Of a stretch of 64,000 nucleotides of DNA, positions 34,407 to 42,470 are shown one piece after another (position 1 is the first letter of the stretch; every line of letters begins with the position of its first letter). A program made the translations under genes and the position numbers. The stretch spans positions 1,386,624-1,450,623 of the forward strand of contig NZ_JAENHL010000008.1 of assembly GCF_016595235.1 (NCBI RefSeq), given 5' to 3'. Source of the stretch: Taklimakanibacter albus. Lineage in GTDB: Bacteria; Pseudomonadota; Alphaproteobacteria; Rhizobiales; Aestuariivirgaceae. Under the pieces are notes generated by a model. That model did no database searches, was not told where the DNA came from, and worked only from the letters and a program-made list of their open reading frames with translations.

Positions 34407-34782
34407 CCGGCGTGGCGAAGAAGCAGATCACGCCATAACGCGGCGCCGTGCGGTCCATGTCATAGATGCAGGCGTAGAAAGGATGCTCGGCCTCGGGCGG
34501 GCTTTGGATCCTCTTCCAGGGCACGACGGCATCGACAGGCGCCTGCGCATCGGGATTGACCGTCCGCGCCTGGTCGACGGTCATGGTCAGCCGATACCCC
34601 TCCCGCACCTCGCTGACCCAGGCCGGATCCACCGGTGCGCAATCATGGCCGCCACAACAGTTCGATTGATATACGGGATCGGCTGTGTAGCCGTACCAGT
34701 CATGCGCCAGGACGAAACGCGGGGTGGCCGGGAAGATCCATGCGGCGACAATCACGGCTAAGAACGGCCACAGCTTGCTCAT
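34399..34782 (-). CDS. Secreted hypothetical protein with CCGGHDC motif
   Basis: This 127-aa protein has a signal peptide (MSKLWPFLAVIVAAWIFPAT, cut near VLA) and a mature part opening HDWYGYTADPVYQSNCCGGH and continuing DCAPV. Two later Cys lie in FYACIY and GVICFF. Four to five cysteines and His residues suggest disulfides or metal binding. Similar CCGG-H-DC proteins are familiar as uncharacterised secreted proteins of alphaproteobacteria. The stop overlaps the end of the convergent ATP-grasp gene by 8 bases. Function unknown. Confidence 0.72.
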   Translation of the reverse strand: MSKLWPFLAVIVAAWIFPATPRFVLAHDWYGYTADPVYQSNCCGGHDCAPVDPAWVSEVREGYRLTMTVDQARTVNPDAQAPVDAVVPWKRIQSPPEAEHPFYACIYDMDRTAPRYGVICFFATPVM

Positions 34783-34877
34783 CAGCACACTCCGGCTCGG
34801 AAAAGCGCGGCCCCGCTTTGGCAGGCCGTCTGGTTAACCACGCCGGAAGCACAAAGTTCCCTTTTGGAGAGAGTTGG

Positions 34878-35720
34878 TTAGTCGGGCTTCTGCTTGTGAC
34901 CCGCCATCGTCTTCAGGTAAGCGAGCACGTCGTCGATGAGGGCGTCCCGCTGCGGGTGCGCGGCAAAAGCCGGCATGGTGGCATTGTAGCGGATCGTGCG
35001 CGGATCCATGATCCACTTGCGCAGCCACGCATCGGGCACATATTCGGTGACGCTCACCGGGTAATTGAGTTCGGGCGCCTTGTCGCCGCCTTCGCCATTC
35101 ACCGTGTGGCAAGCCATGCAGTTTTCCCGGAAGGCGACGAAACCTTTCTTCGCCTGGGCCGAGGCGTCTTCCGGCGGGCTGAGCCGCGGAAAGCGGTCGA
35201 CGAAATTCACCAGATCGATGCCGACCACCTGATAAGGCCAGCCATTGGCGCCGTCGGCGCGCAATTCCTCAGAATTGAGATTGTCCCACACCAGATAATA
35301 GGGCCCGAGCGGCACGTCCTTTTCATTCTGGAAGCGGTTCTGGACATTGAACACCGTCTGATCCTGTCGCCGGTAGACGAGATAGCCGGCATGGCGGGTG
35401 AACCGGTCCATCGGCAGGACGGGCTGATAGCCGTCGACGCAGGTGAACAGCACCTCATCGATCTCTTTCCATGTGTCGCCATAGACGGCGGCGAAGAGCT
35501 TGCCGATTTCGAAGCCTTCATATGTCACGTTCTTGTCTTCATGCGGCTCCCAGACGGTGATCTCCGTGACGGGAAGCTTCTGCTTCAGCTCCGCCATGCT
35601 CATTTGCGCGACGGGCTTGCCGCGGACCGAAAAGCGCAGAACCTCGCTGTCCGCGGCAAAGACTGCCGATGTGCATAAGCACAGGGCCACAGCCAGGAAT
35701 CCAAATAACCGCGCCAGCAT
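34878..35720 (-). CDS. Periplasmic c-type cytochrome with N-terminal oxidoreductase-like domain
   Basis: This is a 280-aa exported protein (signal about 1-22, ending VFAA). Residues 25-170 resemble the compact molybdopterin-oxidoreductase-type fold (LRFSVRGKPVAQMSMAEL, LFTCVDGYQPVLPMDRF), though no cofactor residue can be confirmed. Residues 185-280 are a mono-haem cytochrome c with haem site CMACH and an axial Met in NATMPAFAAHP. It should pass electrons in the periplasm. No partner dehydrogenase is adjacent, so its pathway is not evident. Confidence 0.75.
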   Translation of the reverse strand: MLARLFGFLAVALCLCTSAVFAADSEVLRFSVRGKPVAQMSMAELKQKLPVTEITVWEPHEDKNVTYEGFEIGKLFAAVYGDTWKEIDEVLFTCVDGYQPVLPMDRFTRHAGYLVYRRQDQTVFNVQNRFQNEKDVPLGPYYLVWDNLNSEELRADGANGWPYQVVGIDLVNFVDRFPRLSPPEDASAQAKKGFVAFRENCMACHTVNGEGGDKAPELNYPVSVTEYVPDAWLRKWIMDPRTIRYNATMPAFAAHPQRDALIDDVLAYLKTMAGHKQKPD

Positions 35721-35815
35721 CTTCGCCTCCCAAAGATCGCCCGAGCATAACCGGTGACCATCACTCCCGCCAATGACCCGTATTCGGATTCAGCCGGAAG
35801 TGGTAGAAAACCGCC

Positions 35816-36277
35816 ATGACAAGCAATCCCGTTCCACCTCCGCAGCTCGGCCGCAGCGCCGGCATTCCCGCCTCGCCCGAAGAGGCGCAGCTCGACGTCG
35901 TGCCCAATCCGCAGGAAGGCACACTTTATCTCACCCGCTTCACCTGTCCGGAATTCACCTCCTTGTGCCCGGTGACCGGCCAGCCGGATTTCGGCCATCT
36001 GGTCATCGACTACGCGCCCGACAGACTGCTGGTCGAATCAAAGTCGCTGAAGCTTTTCCTGCACAGCTTCCGCAATCACGGCGCCTTCCACGAGCACTGC
36101 ACCGTCTATGTGGCGAAACGTTTCTGCGACGCCGCCAAGCCGATCTGGCTGCGCATCGGCGGCTACTGGTATCCGCGCGGCGGCATTCCGATCGATGTCT
36201 TCTGGCAGACCGGCGAGCCACCCAAGGGGCTGTGGCTCCCCGACCAGGGCGTCGCCCCCTATCGCGGCCGCGGCTGA
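35816..36277 (+). CDS. queF: NADPH-dependent 7-cyano-7-deazaguanine (preQ0) reductase
   Basis: This 153-aa type I QueF has the nucleophilic Cys in [14 protein letters not shown] and the substrate-binding Glu-Ser-Lys motif in [20 protein letters not shown]. It ends with [14 protein letters not shown]. It reduces the nitrile of preQ0 to the amine of preQ1 in queuosine tRNA modification, using NADPH. The next gene, 12 bases downstream, encodes a queuosine-precursor transporter-like protein, consistent with a small queuosine salvage/synthesis unit. Confidence 0.94.
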   Translation: MTSNPVPPPQLGRSAGIPASPEEAQLDVVPNPQEGTLYLTRFTCPEFTSLCPVTGQPDFGHLVIDYAPDRLLVESKSLKLFLHSFRNHGAFHEHCTVYVAKRFCDAAKPIWLRIGGYWYPRGGIPIDVFWQTGEPPKGLWLPDQGVAPYRGRG

Positions 36278-36289
36278 AGGAGAGTGACC

Positions 36290-36859
36290 ATGGAGGACGA
36301 TCTCAAGATACTGCGCCGGCGCGAAGGCATCATCTTCCTCATCGCCTTCGCTCTGTGCATACCGGCGGCGAACTGGCTCATCCTGCATGTCGGCACGGTG
36401 TGTACGCCGCAAGGGCCGTGCCTCGTTCCGGTGGCGCCCGGCATACTGGCGCCTTCCGGCGTGCTGATGGTCGGCCTCGCTCTGATCCTGCGCGATCTCA
36501 TCCAGCGCCGTCTCGGCCTCAAGGTGGCGGCGGCCGGCATTCTCGCCGGTGCGCTCCTGTCGGCATTCTTCGCGCCGCCGCATCTCGTTATCGCCTCGGC
36601 GGCAGCCTTTCTTCTGTCGGAAACTGCCGATCTTCTCGTCTATACACCACTGCAGAAGAAGGGGCTCGTACGGGCGGTCGCCGTCAGCAGCGCCATCGGC
36701 CTCGTCATCGACAGCCTGGTGTTTCTCTATCTGGCCTTCGGCAGCCTCGCCTTTCTCGAAGGCCAGGTGATCGGCAAGGGGTGGATGGTGCTCCTGTCAT
36801 TGCCGGTCATCGCATGGCTCCGGCGGCGCGACGAGAGAATTGGACTCACGCCGGCTTAG
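36290..36859 (+). CDS. VUT-family (YhhQ-like) queuosine precursor transporter
   Basis: This 189-aa integral membrane protein has five or six hydrophobic spans. It carries the family block ASAAAFLLSETADLLVYTPL followed by AVAVSSAIGLVIDSLVFLYL. YhhQ imports the queuosine precursors preQ0 and preQ1. ATG 36290 has GGAG about 9 bases upstream; the GTG at 36284 overlaps that site. Its position right behind queF supports the assignment. Confidence 0.85.
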   Translation: MEDDLKILRRREGIIFLIAFALCIPAANWLILHVGTVCTPQGPCLVPVAPGILAPSGVLMVGLALILRDLIQRRLGLKVAAAGILAGALLSAFFAPPHLVIASAAAFLLSETADLLVYTPLQKKGLVRAVAVSSAIGLVIDSLVFLYLAFGSLAFLEGQVIGKGWMVLLSLPVIAWLRRRDERIGLTPA

Positions 36860-36871
36860 CAGCGCGATTCC

Positions 36872-36955
36872 TCAATGCAGGTAGCCCATGAAATAGAGGA
36901 CGACGATCACCGGAATCGGGATACCGATCAGCCACAACAAGCCACCTTTGAGCAT
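36872..36955 (-). CDS. 27-aa single-span membrane protein
   Basis: This short frame reads MLKGGLLWLIGIPIPVIVVL and then YFMGYLH. AAGGGA lies 8 bases upstream of the ATG. The Trp-Leu-Ile-Gly-Ile-Pro-Ile-Pro pattern with an aromatic-His tail resembles very small membrane proteins recurrent in Hyphomicrobiales genomes; I recall the pattern but cannot check it here. It converges on the VUT transporter gene. Function unknown. Confidence 0.6.
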   Translation of the reverse strand: MLKGGLLWLIGIPIPVIVVLYFMGYLH

Positions 36956-37026
36956 TGAGCCATTCCCTTATTTTTATGGACGCGGGAACAACGCCGCATA
37001 GTCCCTCTTGGTTCCGCGAGGTTGCC

Positions 37027-38331
37027 TCATGCAGTGGCGCGGCGCAGGACCGCGTTGAGAAGAACATTCACACCCGGCGCGGTATAGGCCGGCTCGATAT
37101 GCTCTCTCTCGTTGTGACTGACGCCATCCCGGCACGGCGTGAAGAGCATCACGGTCGGGATGACCTTCGAGATATTATAGGCGTCGTGTCCGGCCGCACT
37201 CATGAGATGCCGGTGGGATACGCCGAGGTCCGAGGCGACGCTGCGGACGAGATTGATCAGCTTCGCATCGAAGGCGACGTCGCCGAAACTCCATTCCCTT
37301 GCAACCGCAATCTCGACATTCGCTTTCAGCGCCGCGAGCGGCAGGAAATCACGGAATTGCGAACACATCTCCGCCGCCGTCGCCGCATCGGGATGCCGCA
37401 GATCGACGGTCAACTCGGCAAGATGCGGAATGATCCCATACCGGTTCGGCTCGACCGTCAGGCGGGAGCAGGTCGTGCGCCCTTCCGGCTCATGCGACCA
37501 GCCGATCTCGTTGAGCCTGGCGATCAGCAGGGAAGCGCCCACCAAAGCGTTCCGGCGCCGGCGCATCGGCGTCGGCCCGGAATGCGCATTCTCGCCGGCG
37601 ACGCAGAGCTCCAGGCCAAAGGATTTGAAACCGCCGGTCACGATCCCGACATGAAGCCCCTCGGCGTCGAGCACATCGTCCTGCTCGATATGGAGCTCGA
37701 AATAAGAGTCGTACTGCGTGGGGCACAAATGATCCGGGCCGAGATAGCCGATACGCTCCAGTTCGGCGGCGAAGGTCGCACGGCCGCCATCCAGCTGGCG
37801 ATGAACCCAGTCGGGGTCGTATATACCCGCAAAGGCCCCTGATCCCAGCATCGGCGGCTGGAAGCGGACTCCCTCCTCATTGGTCCAGCTCACGACCTCG
37901 ATGGGGCGCCGCGTCGCCACAGCGTGATCGTTCAATGTCCGGATGACTTCGAGCCCGGCGAGCACACCCAATATGCCGTCATAACGCCCACCGGCGATCT
38001 GGGTGTCGAGATGGCTTCCGATCAATATCGCGGGCGAGGACTCCTCCAGTCCGGCGCGGCGCGCGAAGATGTTGCCGAAGGCATCGACCCGCACCCTCAG
38101 GTCCGCTTCCTTGCACCAGCTCACGAACGTGTCGCGCATGACCTTGTCGTCGTCGCTCAAGGCCAGACGGCTGAGGCCACCGGCCCGGCCCGGTCCGATC
38201 CGCGCCGAGGCGTCGAGATCGCGCCAGAGCCGTGCGCTGTCGATCTCGATCCTGTTCAGCTTGCCCACCGCCACACGCATTGCCCCGTTGAACCATCTCC
38301 ACTTCTCGCAGAAGCCGCTATATTGACCCAT
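37027..38331 (-). CDS. M20-family Zn-dependent amidohydrolase (N-carbamoyl-L-amino acid hydrolase/allantoate type)
   Basis: This protein is about 434 aa from ATG 38331 (an alternative ATG is at 38280). It shows the dinuclear-Zn M20 pattern: IGSHLDTQIAGGRYDGILGV, then VSWTNEEGVRF, then ELHIEQ and a C-terminal SAAGHDAYNISK. GENAHSGPTPMRRRR is the dimerisation-domain His region. It hydrolyses N-carbamoyl or ureido compounds to amino acids. It diverges from the lysR gene over a T-N11-A operator that is repeated upstream of the aldoxime/nitrile operon, so it probably belongs to the same nitrogen-scavenging regulon. Confidence 0.85.
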   Translation of the reverse strand: MGQYSGFCEKWRWFNGAMRVAVGKLNRIEIDSARLWRDLDASARIGPGRAGGLSRLALSDDDKVMRDTFVSWCKEADLRVRVDAFGNIFARRAGLEESSPAILIGSHLDTQIAGGRYDGILGVLAGLEVIRTLNDHAVATRRPIEVVSWTNEEGVRFQPPMLGSGAFAGIYDPDWVHRQLDGGRATFAAELERIGYLGPDHLCPTQYDSYFELHIEQDDVLDAEGLHVGIVTGGFKSFGLELCVAGENAHSGPTPMRRRRNALVGASLLIARLNEIGWSHEPEGRTTCSRLTVEPNRYGIIPHLAELTVDLRHPDAATAAEMCSQFRDFLPLAALKANVEIAVAREWSFGDVAFDAKLINLVRSVASDLGVSHRHLMSAAGHDAYNISKVIPTVMLFTPCRDGVSHNEREHIEPAYTAPGVNVLLNAVLRRATA

Positions 38332-38332
38332 T

Positions 38333-38369
38333 CGAAAGTGATAATATTCGCTTAGAACATTCTCTAAGT
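38333..38369. promoter_or_regulatory. LysR-type operator/promoter between amidohydrolase and lysR (copy 1)
   Basis: The core CTTAGA-ACATTC-TCTAAG is a 6-bp inverted repeat with T-N11-A geometry, preceded by CGAAAGTGATAATATT. The 37-base block matches 48269-48305 at 28 positions, with most differences in the centre of the palindrome. It ends 8 bases before the lysR start codon, as expected for autoregulation of a LysR gene. Confidence 0.7.
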
Positions 38370-38377
38370 TTACGGCG

Positions 38378-39280
38378 ATGACCATTCCCTCGATCAGCAC
38401 TGTCGATCTCAAGCTCCTGCATGTCTTCATGACGGTGGCACGCAGCGGCGGCTTCGCGCTGGCCCAGACCGAGCTCAATGTCAGCCAGGCGACGATCAGC
38501 ATCCACATCAAGAATCTCGAGACGCGGCTCGGAATGTCGCTCTGCCAACGCGGCCGCGCCGGCTTCGCGCTCACCGAAGACGGCCAGCGCGTCTATGACG
38601 CGACCAATGCGCTGTTCAATCACATCGAGGATTTCCGCAGCGTGGCGCTCGGCCATGACAGGCTGGTCGGCGAGCTGCAGATCGGCATCATCGACAATGC
38701 CGTCTTTCACCACAAATTCCAGCTCGGTGACGCCATCGAGCGCTTCGGCAAGCTCACTCATTCGGTCGATTTCACCGTCCATGTCGCGCCGCCGAACAAG
38801 CTCGAGGAGATGGTCCTCGGCGCCCAGGCCCATATGGCCATCGGCTTCTTCCCGCGCCGGCTGTCACAGCTGAGCTATGCACCGATATTCACCTCGCGCA
38901 TGGAGCTGTTCTGCGGCAAGAAACATCCGCTCTACAAACAGGCACCCAAAATCGACCTCGCCGCCATTGAGGCCTGCGAACATGCCCAGCGCGGCTATGT
39001 GTCGGCCGACCAGTTGCCCGAGAACGAGCGCAATCTCAATTTCACCGCGCGGGCCCATAGTATCGAAGGCCTCGCCCATCTTATCCTGTCGGGACAGTAT
39101 CTAGCCTTCCTCCCGGTTCATTATGCCGAGCAATGGACGGCGAAGAAGCAGATGCGCTCGATCCGGCCCGAGCTTTATGCCTATGACTCGATCTATGAGG
39201 TGATCCGGCGGAAATCCGCCGCGCGCACGCCCGCCGAAGTGAAGTTCTACGACCTGCTCATGACCATGGCCGTCGTGTGA
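38378..39280 (+). CDS. LysR-family transcriptional regulator
   Basis: This 300-aa protein has an N-terminal winged HTH (DLKLLHVFMTVARSGGFALA, then TELNVSQATISIHIKNLETR and LGMSLCQRGRAGFALTEDG) and a substrate-binding co-inducer domain (about 95-295). It is divergent from the amidohydrolase gene and lies next to the 3' end of the aldoxime/nitrile operon. The matching operators at 38333 and 48269 suggest it controls itself, the amidohydrolase and the operon. The co-inducer is probably a pathway substrate or product. Confidence 0.92.
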   Translation: MTIPSISTVDLKLLHVFMTVARSGGFALAQTELNVSQATISIHIKNLETRLGMSLCQRGRAGFALTEDGQRVYDATNALFNHIEDFRSVALGHDRLVGELQIGIIDNAVFHHKFQLGDAIERFGKLTHSVDFTVHVAPPNKLEEMVLGAQAHMAIGFFPRRLSQLSYAPIFTSRMELFCGKKHPLYKQAPKIDLAAIEACEHAQRGYVSADQLPENERNLNFTARAHSIEGLAHLILSGQYLAFLPVHYAEQWTAKKQMRSIRPELYAYDSIYEVIRRKSAARTPAEVKFYDLLMTMAVV

Positions 39281-39303
39281 TCTTCATTTGTGAATGAAGG
39301 CTA

Positions 39304-39351
39304 GAGCGCTTCCCGCCAAAGTTGCTCGACTTTGGCGATAAGGAAGCGCTC
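39304..39351. repeat. Interrupted palindrome, 48 bases (REP-like hairpin 1)
   Basis: GAGCGCTTCC pairs with GGAAGCGCTC, and inside it CGCCAAAG pairs with CTTTGGCG, leaving an 8-base loop. It lies between the convergent lysR and nitrile hydratase accessory genes. It resembles the short palindromic intergenic repeats common in Hyphomicrobiales and could also act as a terminator. Confidence 0.7.
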
Positions 39352-39367
39352 CAGATTATATGTTTAC

Positions 39368-39425
39368 GAGCCCTTTTTCCCGTTTTGATCGAATCGGAAC
39401 GATTCGATCAAAACGGAAAGGGCTC
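39368..39425. repeat. Long palindrome, 58 bases (REP-like hairpin 2)
   Basis: CCGTTTTGATCGAATC and GATTCGATCAAAACGG are perfect 16-base arms around GGAAC. Outer arms GAGCCCTTT and AAAGGGCTC extend the stem. The right arm enters the 3' end of the nitrile hydratase accessory gene. It probably serves as a two-way terminator and belongs to a dispersed palindrome family. Confidence 0.75.
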
Positions 39426-39791
39426 TAAAGGCTGCTGGATGCTGCGGATCCTGTCGACCTCGGCGCGCACGGTTTCGATCTGCCGCTCGACCTCTCCGGC
39501 CGCGATCAATCCCAGCGCCTGAAGCGTCTCCTCGGCGGCGATGAGCCAGGCATCGAAATAGTGTCTTTCGATATATTCATCGGTCTCGCAGCCGTCGGCA
39601 TCTTCGTTGCGCGCTAGGGCGGCGACCAGACGGGCCTGGAAATCGGTCCAAGGAAAGTGACCTTCTTTGACCGCTTCGACGATTAGGGCGAAGATGCGCG
39701 CCTGCCACGGCGCCTGAAACAGTTGGGAATGCTGCGGCCGCGCCTGTTCGAGCGCCGCAATCGCCAGGCGATGGTGATCAGGCTGGCTCAA
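39408..39791 (-). CDS. Nitrile hydratase accessory protein
   Basis: This 127-aa protein resembles the N-terminal half of the nitrile hydratase beta subunit, as the cobalt-type activators do: FQAPWQARIFALIVEAVKEG, FPWTDFQARLVAAL, then ERHYFDAWLIAAEETLQALG. Such proteins bring the cobalt-loaded alpha subunit into the holoenzyme by subunit exchange. The start overlaps the beta-subunit stop by 14 bases. It is the last gene of the operon, and its 3' end runs into a palindromic repeat. Confidence 0.85.
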   Translation of the reverse strand: MSQPDHHRLAIAALEQARPQHSQLFQAPWQARIFALIVEAVKEGHFPWTDFQARLVAALARNEDADGCETDEYIERHYFDAWLIAAEETLQALGLIAAGEVERQIETVRAEVDRIRSIQQPLEPFPF

Positions 39792-40443
39792 GATAGCTCT
39801 CCCACAGATCGGCGTGAATCATATCCGCGGCTTCGGCATCGCGGCCCCAGAGCTCGCGGGCGGTGAAGGCGACGGTGTAACAATGCTGCGGCTCCGGCCC
39901 CCTGCCCGCCGCGACCGCATCGGCGAACTGGAATACGCCGTGACCGGCGACGACCTGTCCCGTCCGGCCGCGCAGATAACGCGGCGCGCGTGTGTGGCCT
40001 GAGGGCGAGTCCTTCGTCACGCGCACAGTCTGTCCCACCGTGAAACGCGGCCTCCGCGCATCATCAGGAAAATTCAGCTGCGCGCCGGAACGCATGATGG
40101 CGACGAGATTTTCCGCATCGACCTTTGGATGGCGGGCGACATCGACGTCGAAAAGCTTGCGCCCGGTGCGCAGCTCCTCCTCGCTCACGAGCCCGGCCTG
40201 CAGCAGCAGGGCTTCCGCTCCGACGATCCATTTCTCGAAATAATCCAACTTCAGATAGTCGGCGGCGGGCATCCGCTCGATCTCCTGGCGGTGCTGGTCG
40301 GCGCTATAGGGCACGGGGCCTCCAAGCAATTCCGCCAGTGCGAAGGCCCGGCGCTGCCACTGCGCCTTGAAGACATAATCCCCCGTCTCGATGGGAACCG
40401 GGCCGAAGCCATGCATGCCACCCAGATCGTGGATTCCGTCCAT
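39778..40443 (-). CDS. nthB: Nitrile hydratase subunit beta
   Basis: This 221-aa protein begins with the family signature MDGIHDLGGMHGFGPVP. It continues with FKAQWQRRAFALAELLGG and DYLKLDYFEKWIVGAEALLL, and has the C-terminal SH3-like barrel PRFTVGQTVRVTKDSPSGHT ending LWESYLEP. GGAGG lies 9 bases before ATG 40443. With the alpha subunit it forms the enzyme that hydrates nitriles to amides. The gene order alpha, beta, accessory is typical of cobalt-type enzymes. Confidence 0.93.
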   Translation of the reverse strand: MDGIHDLGGMHGFGPVPIETGDYVFKAQWQRRAFALAELLGGPVPYSADQHRQEIERMPAADYLKLDYFEKWIVGAEALLLQAGLVSEEELRTGRKLFDVDVARHPKVDAENLVAIMRSGAQLNFPDDARRPRFTVGQTVRVTKDSPSGHTRAPRYLRGRTGQVVAGHGVFQFADAVAAGRGPEPQHCYTVAFTARELWGRDAEAADMIHADLWESYLEPA

Positions 40444-40460
40444 GATAGTCTTCCTCCGAC

Positions 40461-41069
40461 CTAAAGCCGCGCCGTGCCGATCATGCCGTCGCGGGTGACG
40501 AGCCCCGCCAGCTGTTCGAGGGTGAAGGCCTCCGTATCGGCCGGGCGCAGGGGCAGAACCATGTAGCGGATCTCCGCCGTCGAATCCCACACCTTGATCT
40601 CGATATCGGTGCCGATGTCGAGACCGAATTCCTTCAGCACGGCGCGCGGCTCGCGCACGACGCGCGAGCGATAGGCAGCGCCCTTGTACCAGGCCGGCGG
40701 CAAACCGAGCACCGGCCAGGGATAGCAGGAGCACAAGGTGCAGACGACGACATTGTGAAGCTTGGGCGTGTTGGCGACGACGCGCATATGCTCGCCCTGA
40801 TAGCCGGTGAAGCCCATCGCGTGGATGGCGGCGGTGCCGTCGCGGAGCAGCCAGTCGCGGAAATCCGGCTCCAGCCAGGCGCGCGCCACTACCTTGGCGC
40901 CATTGCGCGGGCCGGTTTCGCGCTCATAATATTCGACGATGCGGTCGAGCGCCGCCGGATCGATGAGGCCCTTGGCGACCATCAGCTCCTCGAGCGCCCG
41001 CACCCTCAGGCTCGGGCCCTGTTCCAGCGGATCGTGGTCATGGTCGTGGTCATCATGATCATGCGGCAT
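40461..41069 (-). CDS. nthA: Nitrile hydratase subunit alpha, cobalt type, with His-rich N-terminus
   Basis: This 202-aa protein carries the metal-binding claw VCTLCSC at Cys110, Cys113, Ser114 and Cys115. Thr111 marks the cobalt form; iron forms have Ser there. [20 protein letters not shown] and the catalytic-site surroundings are conserved. The first 13 residues contain five His and six Asp, an unusual metal-binding-like tail that might help cobalt delivery because no cobalt transporter is nearby. ATG 41069 follows GGAGA. It is 10 bases from the amidase stop. Confidence 0.94.
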   Translation of the reverse strand: MPHDHDDHDHDHDPLEQGPSLRVRALEELMVAKGLIDPAALDRIVEYYERETGPRNGAKVVARAWLEPDFRDWLLRDGTAAIHAMGFTGYQGEHMRVVANTPKLHNVVVCTLCSCYPWPVLGLPPAWYKGAAYRSRVVREPRAVLKEFGLDIGTDIEIKVWDSTAEIRYMVLPLRPADTEAFTLEQLAGLVTRDGMIGTARL

Positions 41070-41079
41070 GCAGGTCTCC

Positions 41080-42465
41080 TCACGCGTAACGGCGGCGCAA
41101 ACGGCGCACATCCATCTGCGCGGCTCTGGCCAGTTCGTCATAGTCGATGGTCACGGCGAATATATCCTCCAAATAGCGGGCAATGGCGAGCAATCTCTGG
41201 TCGTTGTGGCGGGCGCCGACGATCTGCACGCTGAGCGCCCGGCCGTCTGCCAGGCGGAAGGCCGGAATCGACACCACCGGATGCCCGGTTTGGTTGAACA
41301 GTGCCGTATAACGGATGGTGGCTTCGAGGACCGGCAGCCTGCGGCCCCGCAAGGACACGGTGTCGGCCTCGCGCGCCGGCGCATCCATCGGCAAGGTCGG
41401 CAGGATCAGAATGTCGACGGCCTCGAATAGCCCTTCCACCGCATCGGCGATCCGGCGGCGACGTACCTGTGCCAAGCCATAGTCCACATCACTGAATGTC
41501 CGGCCCAGCTCGATGCCGTCACGGGCAATATCGGGATGCGCCTGCCACAGGCCGGGAAAATGCTCGGTATGGTATCGGGCGGCCTCGCGCGTCACGGTGA
41601 TCATGTGCGAGTCCATGATGTCGTCCGGTGCGGGCATCCGCAGATCGACCATCCGATGACGAGCGTCCGCGAGCGCCGATGTGAGATGCGCCATCGCCCG
41701 CAGCACCAGCGGGTCGGCGTCGGCGAAATAATCGGGGGCAATGCCGATCCGCAAATTGGGTGCCGGCTCCGCTACCTCCTCCCGCGGCGGATCGAGAACC
41801 GCCTGGATCGCCTGCAGATCGGCCACGCAGCGGGCCAATGGCCCGACATGATCGCAGGACTGCGCCAAGGGACGCACGCCTTTCGCGCTCACCCGTCCCC
41901 AGCTCGGCTTGAAGCCCGCCACCGAGCAGCAGGCCGCCGGAATACGAATACTGCCGCCCGTATCCGTGCCGATCGCGCCATAAGCGAGCCCCGCGCAGAC
42001 CGCCGCTCCGGGGCCGCCGCTCGACCCGCCGGCGATGAGATCGGGCGCGATCGGATTGATGACCTGCGGCGTGCGGGTCCCAAATGCGCCGGCATCGGTC
42101 TCGAGCACGCCGATGATGACGGCGCCGGCGCGACGCAGCCGAGTGACGACATCGGCGTCGCGTCTCGGGCGATAGTCCGCCAGATGCGGCAGCCCGGCAC
42201 GGCAGATGGCCGGTGTCGTGTCGATCAGATCCTTGATGGCGATCGGGACACCGTCGAGCGGCCCCAGAATGTCCCCTCGCGCATGGCGGAACTCAGAAGC
42301 TTTCGCTTCCGCTTCGGCGGTCGCAGGCGTCAGGTCGCTAAAGGCGCGGATGAAGCGATCATCCCTGCCGATCCGGTCGAGAACATCGCGCAGCAGATCA
42401 GGTGCGGAGACTTCCCTCGCATGCAAAGCCTCGGCTGCCGAAACCAACGTCGTGAAATGCGGCAT
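41080..42465 (-). CDS. Amidase-signature family amidase
   Basis: This 461-aa amidase has the Ser-cisSer-Lys triad: Lys78 in [10 protein letters not shown], Ser148/149 in [12 protein letters not shown] and nucleophile Ser172 in [14 protein letters not shown]. It hydrolyses the amide formed by nitrile hydratase to the acid and ammonia, completing the aldoxime-nitrile-amide-acid route. It lies between the permease-dehydratase fusion (5-base gap) and the alpha subunit (10-base gap). Confidence 0.93.
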   Translation of the reverse strand: MPHFTTLVSAAEALHAREVSAPDLLRDVLDRIGRDDRFIRAFSDLTPATAEAEAKASEFRHARGDILGPLDGVPIAIKDLIDTTPAICRAGLPHLADYRPRRDADVVTRLRRAGAVIIGVLETDAGAFGTRTPQVINPIAPDLIAGGSSGGPGAAVCAGLAYGAIGTDTGGSIRIPAACCSVAGFKPSWGRVSAKGVRPLAQSCDHVGPLARCVADLQAIQAVLDPPREEVAEPAPNLRIGIAPDYFADADPLVLRAMAHLTSALADARHRMVDLRMPAPDDIMDSHMITVTREAARYHTEHFPGLWQAHPDIARDGIELGRTFSDVDYGLAQVRRRRIADAVEGLFEAVDILILPTLPMDAPAREADTVSLRGRRLPVLEATIRYTALFNQTGHPVVSIPAFRLADGRALSVQIVGARHNDQRLLAIARYLEDIFAVTIDYDELARAAQMDVRRLRRRYA

Positions 42466-42470
42466 GCGCG

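Noticed and set aside
37027-38574. 515-aa version of the amidohydrolase
   Set aside because: The extra N-terminus would run through the LysR operator and into lysR; starting at 38331 matches the family.
40461-41069. Iron-type nitrile hydratase
   Set aside because: The claw motif is C-T-L-C-S-C; Thr at the second position and the beta-like accessory protein indicate the cobalt type.
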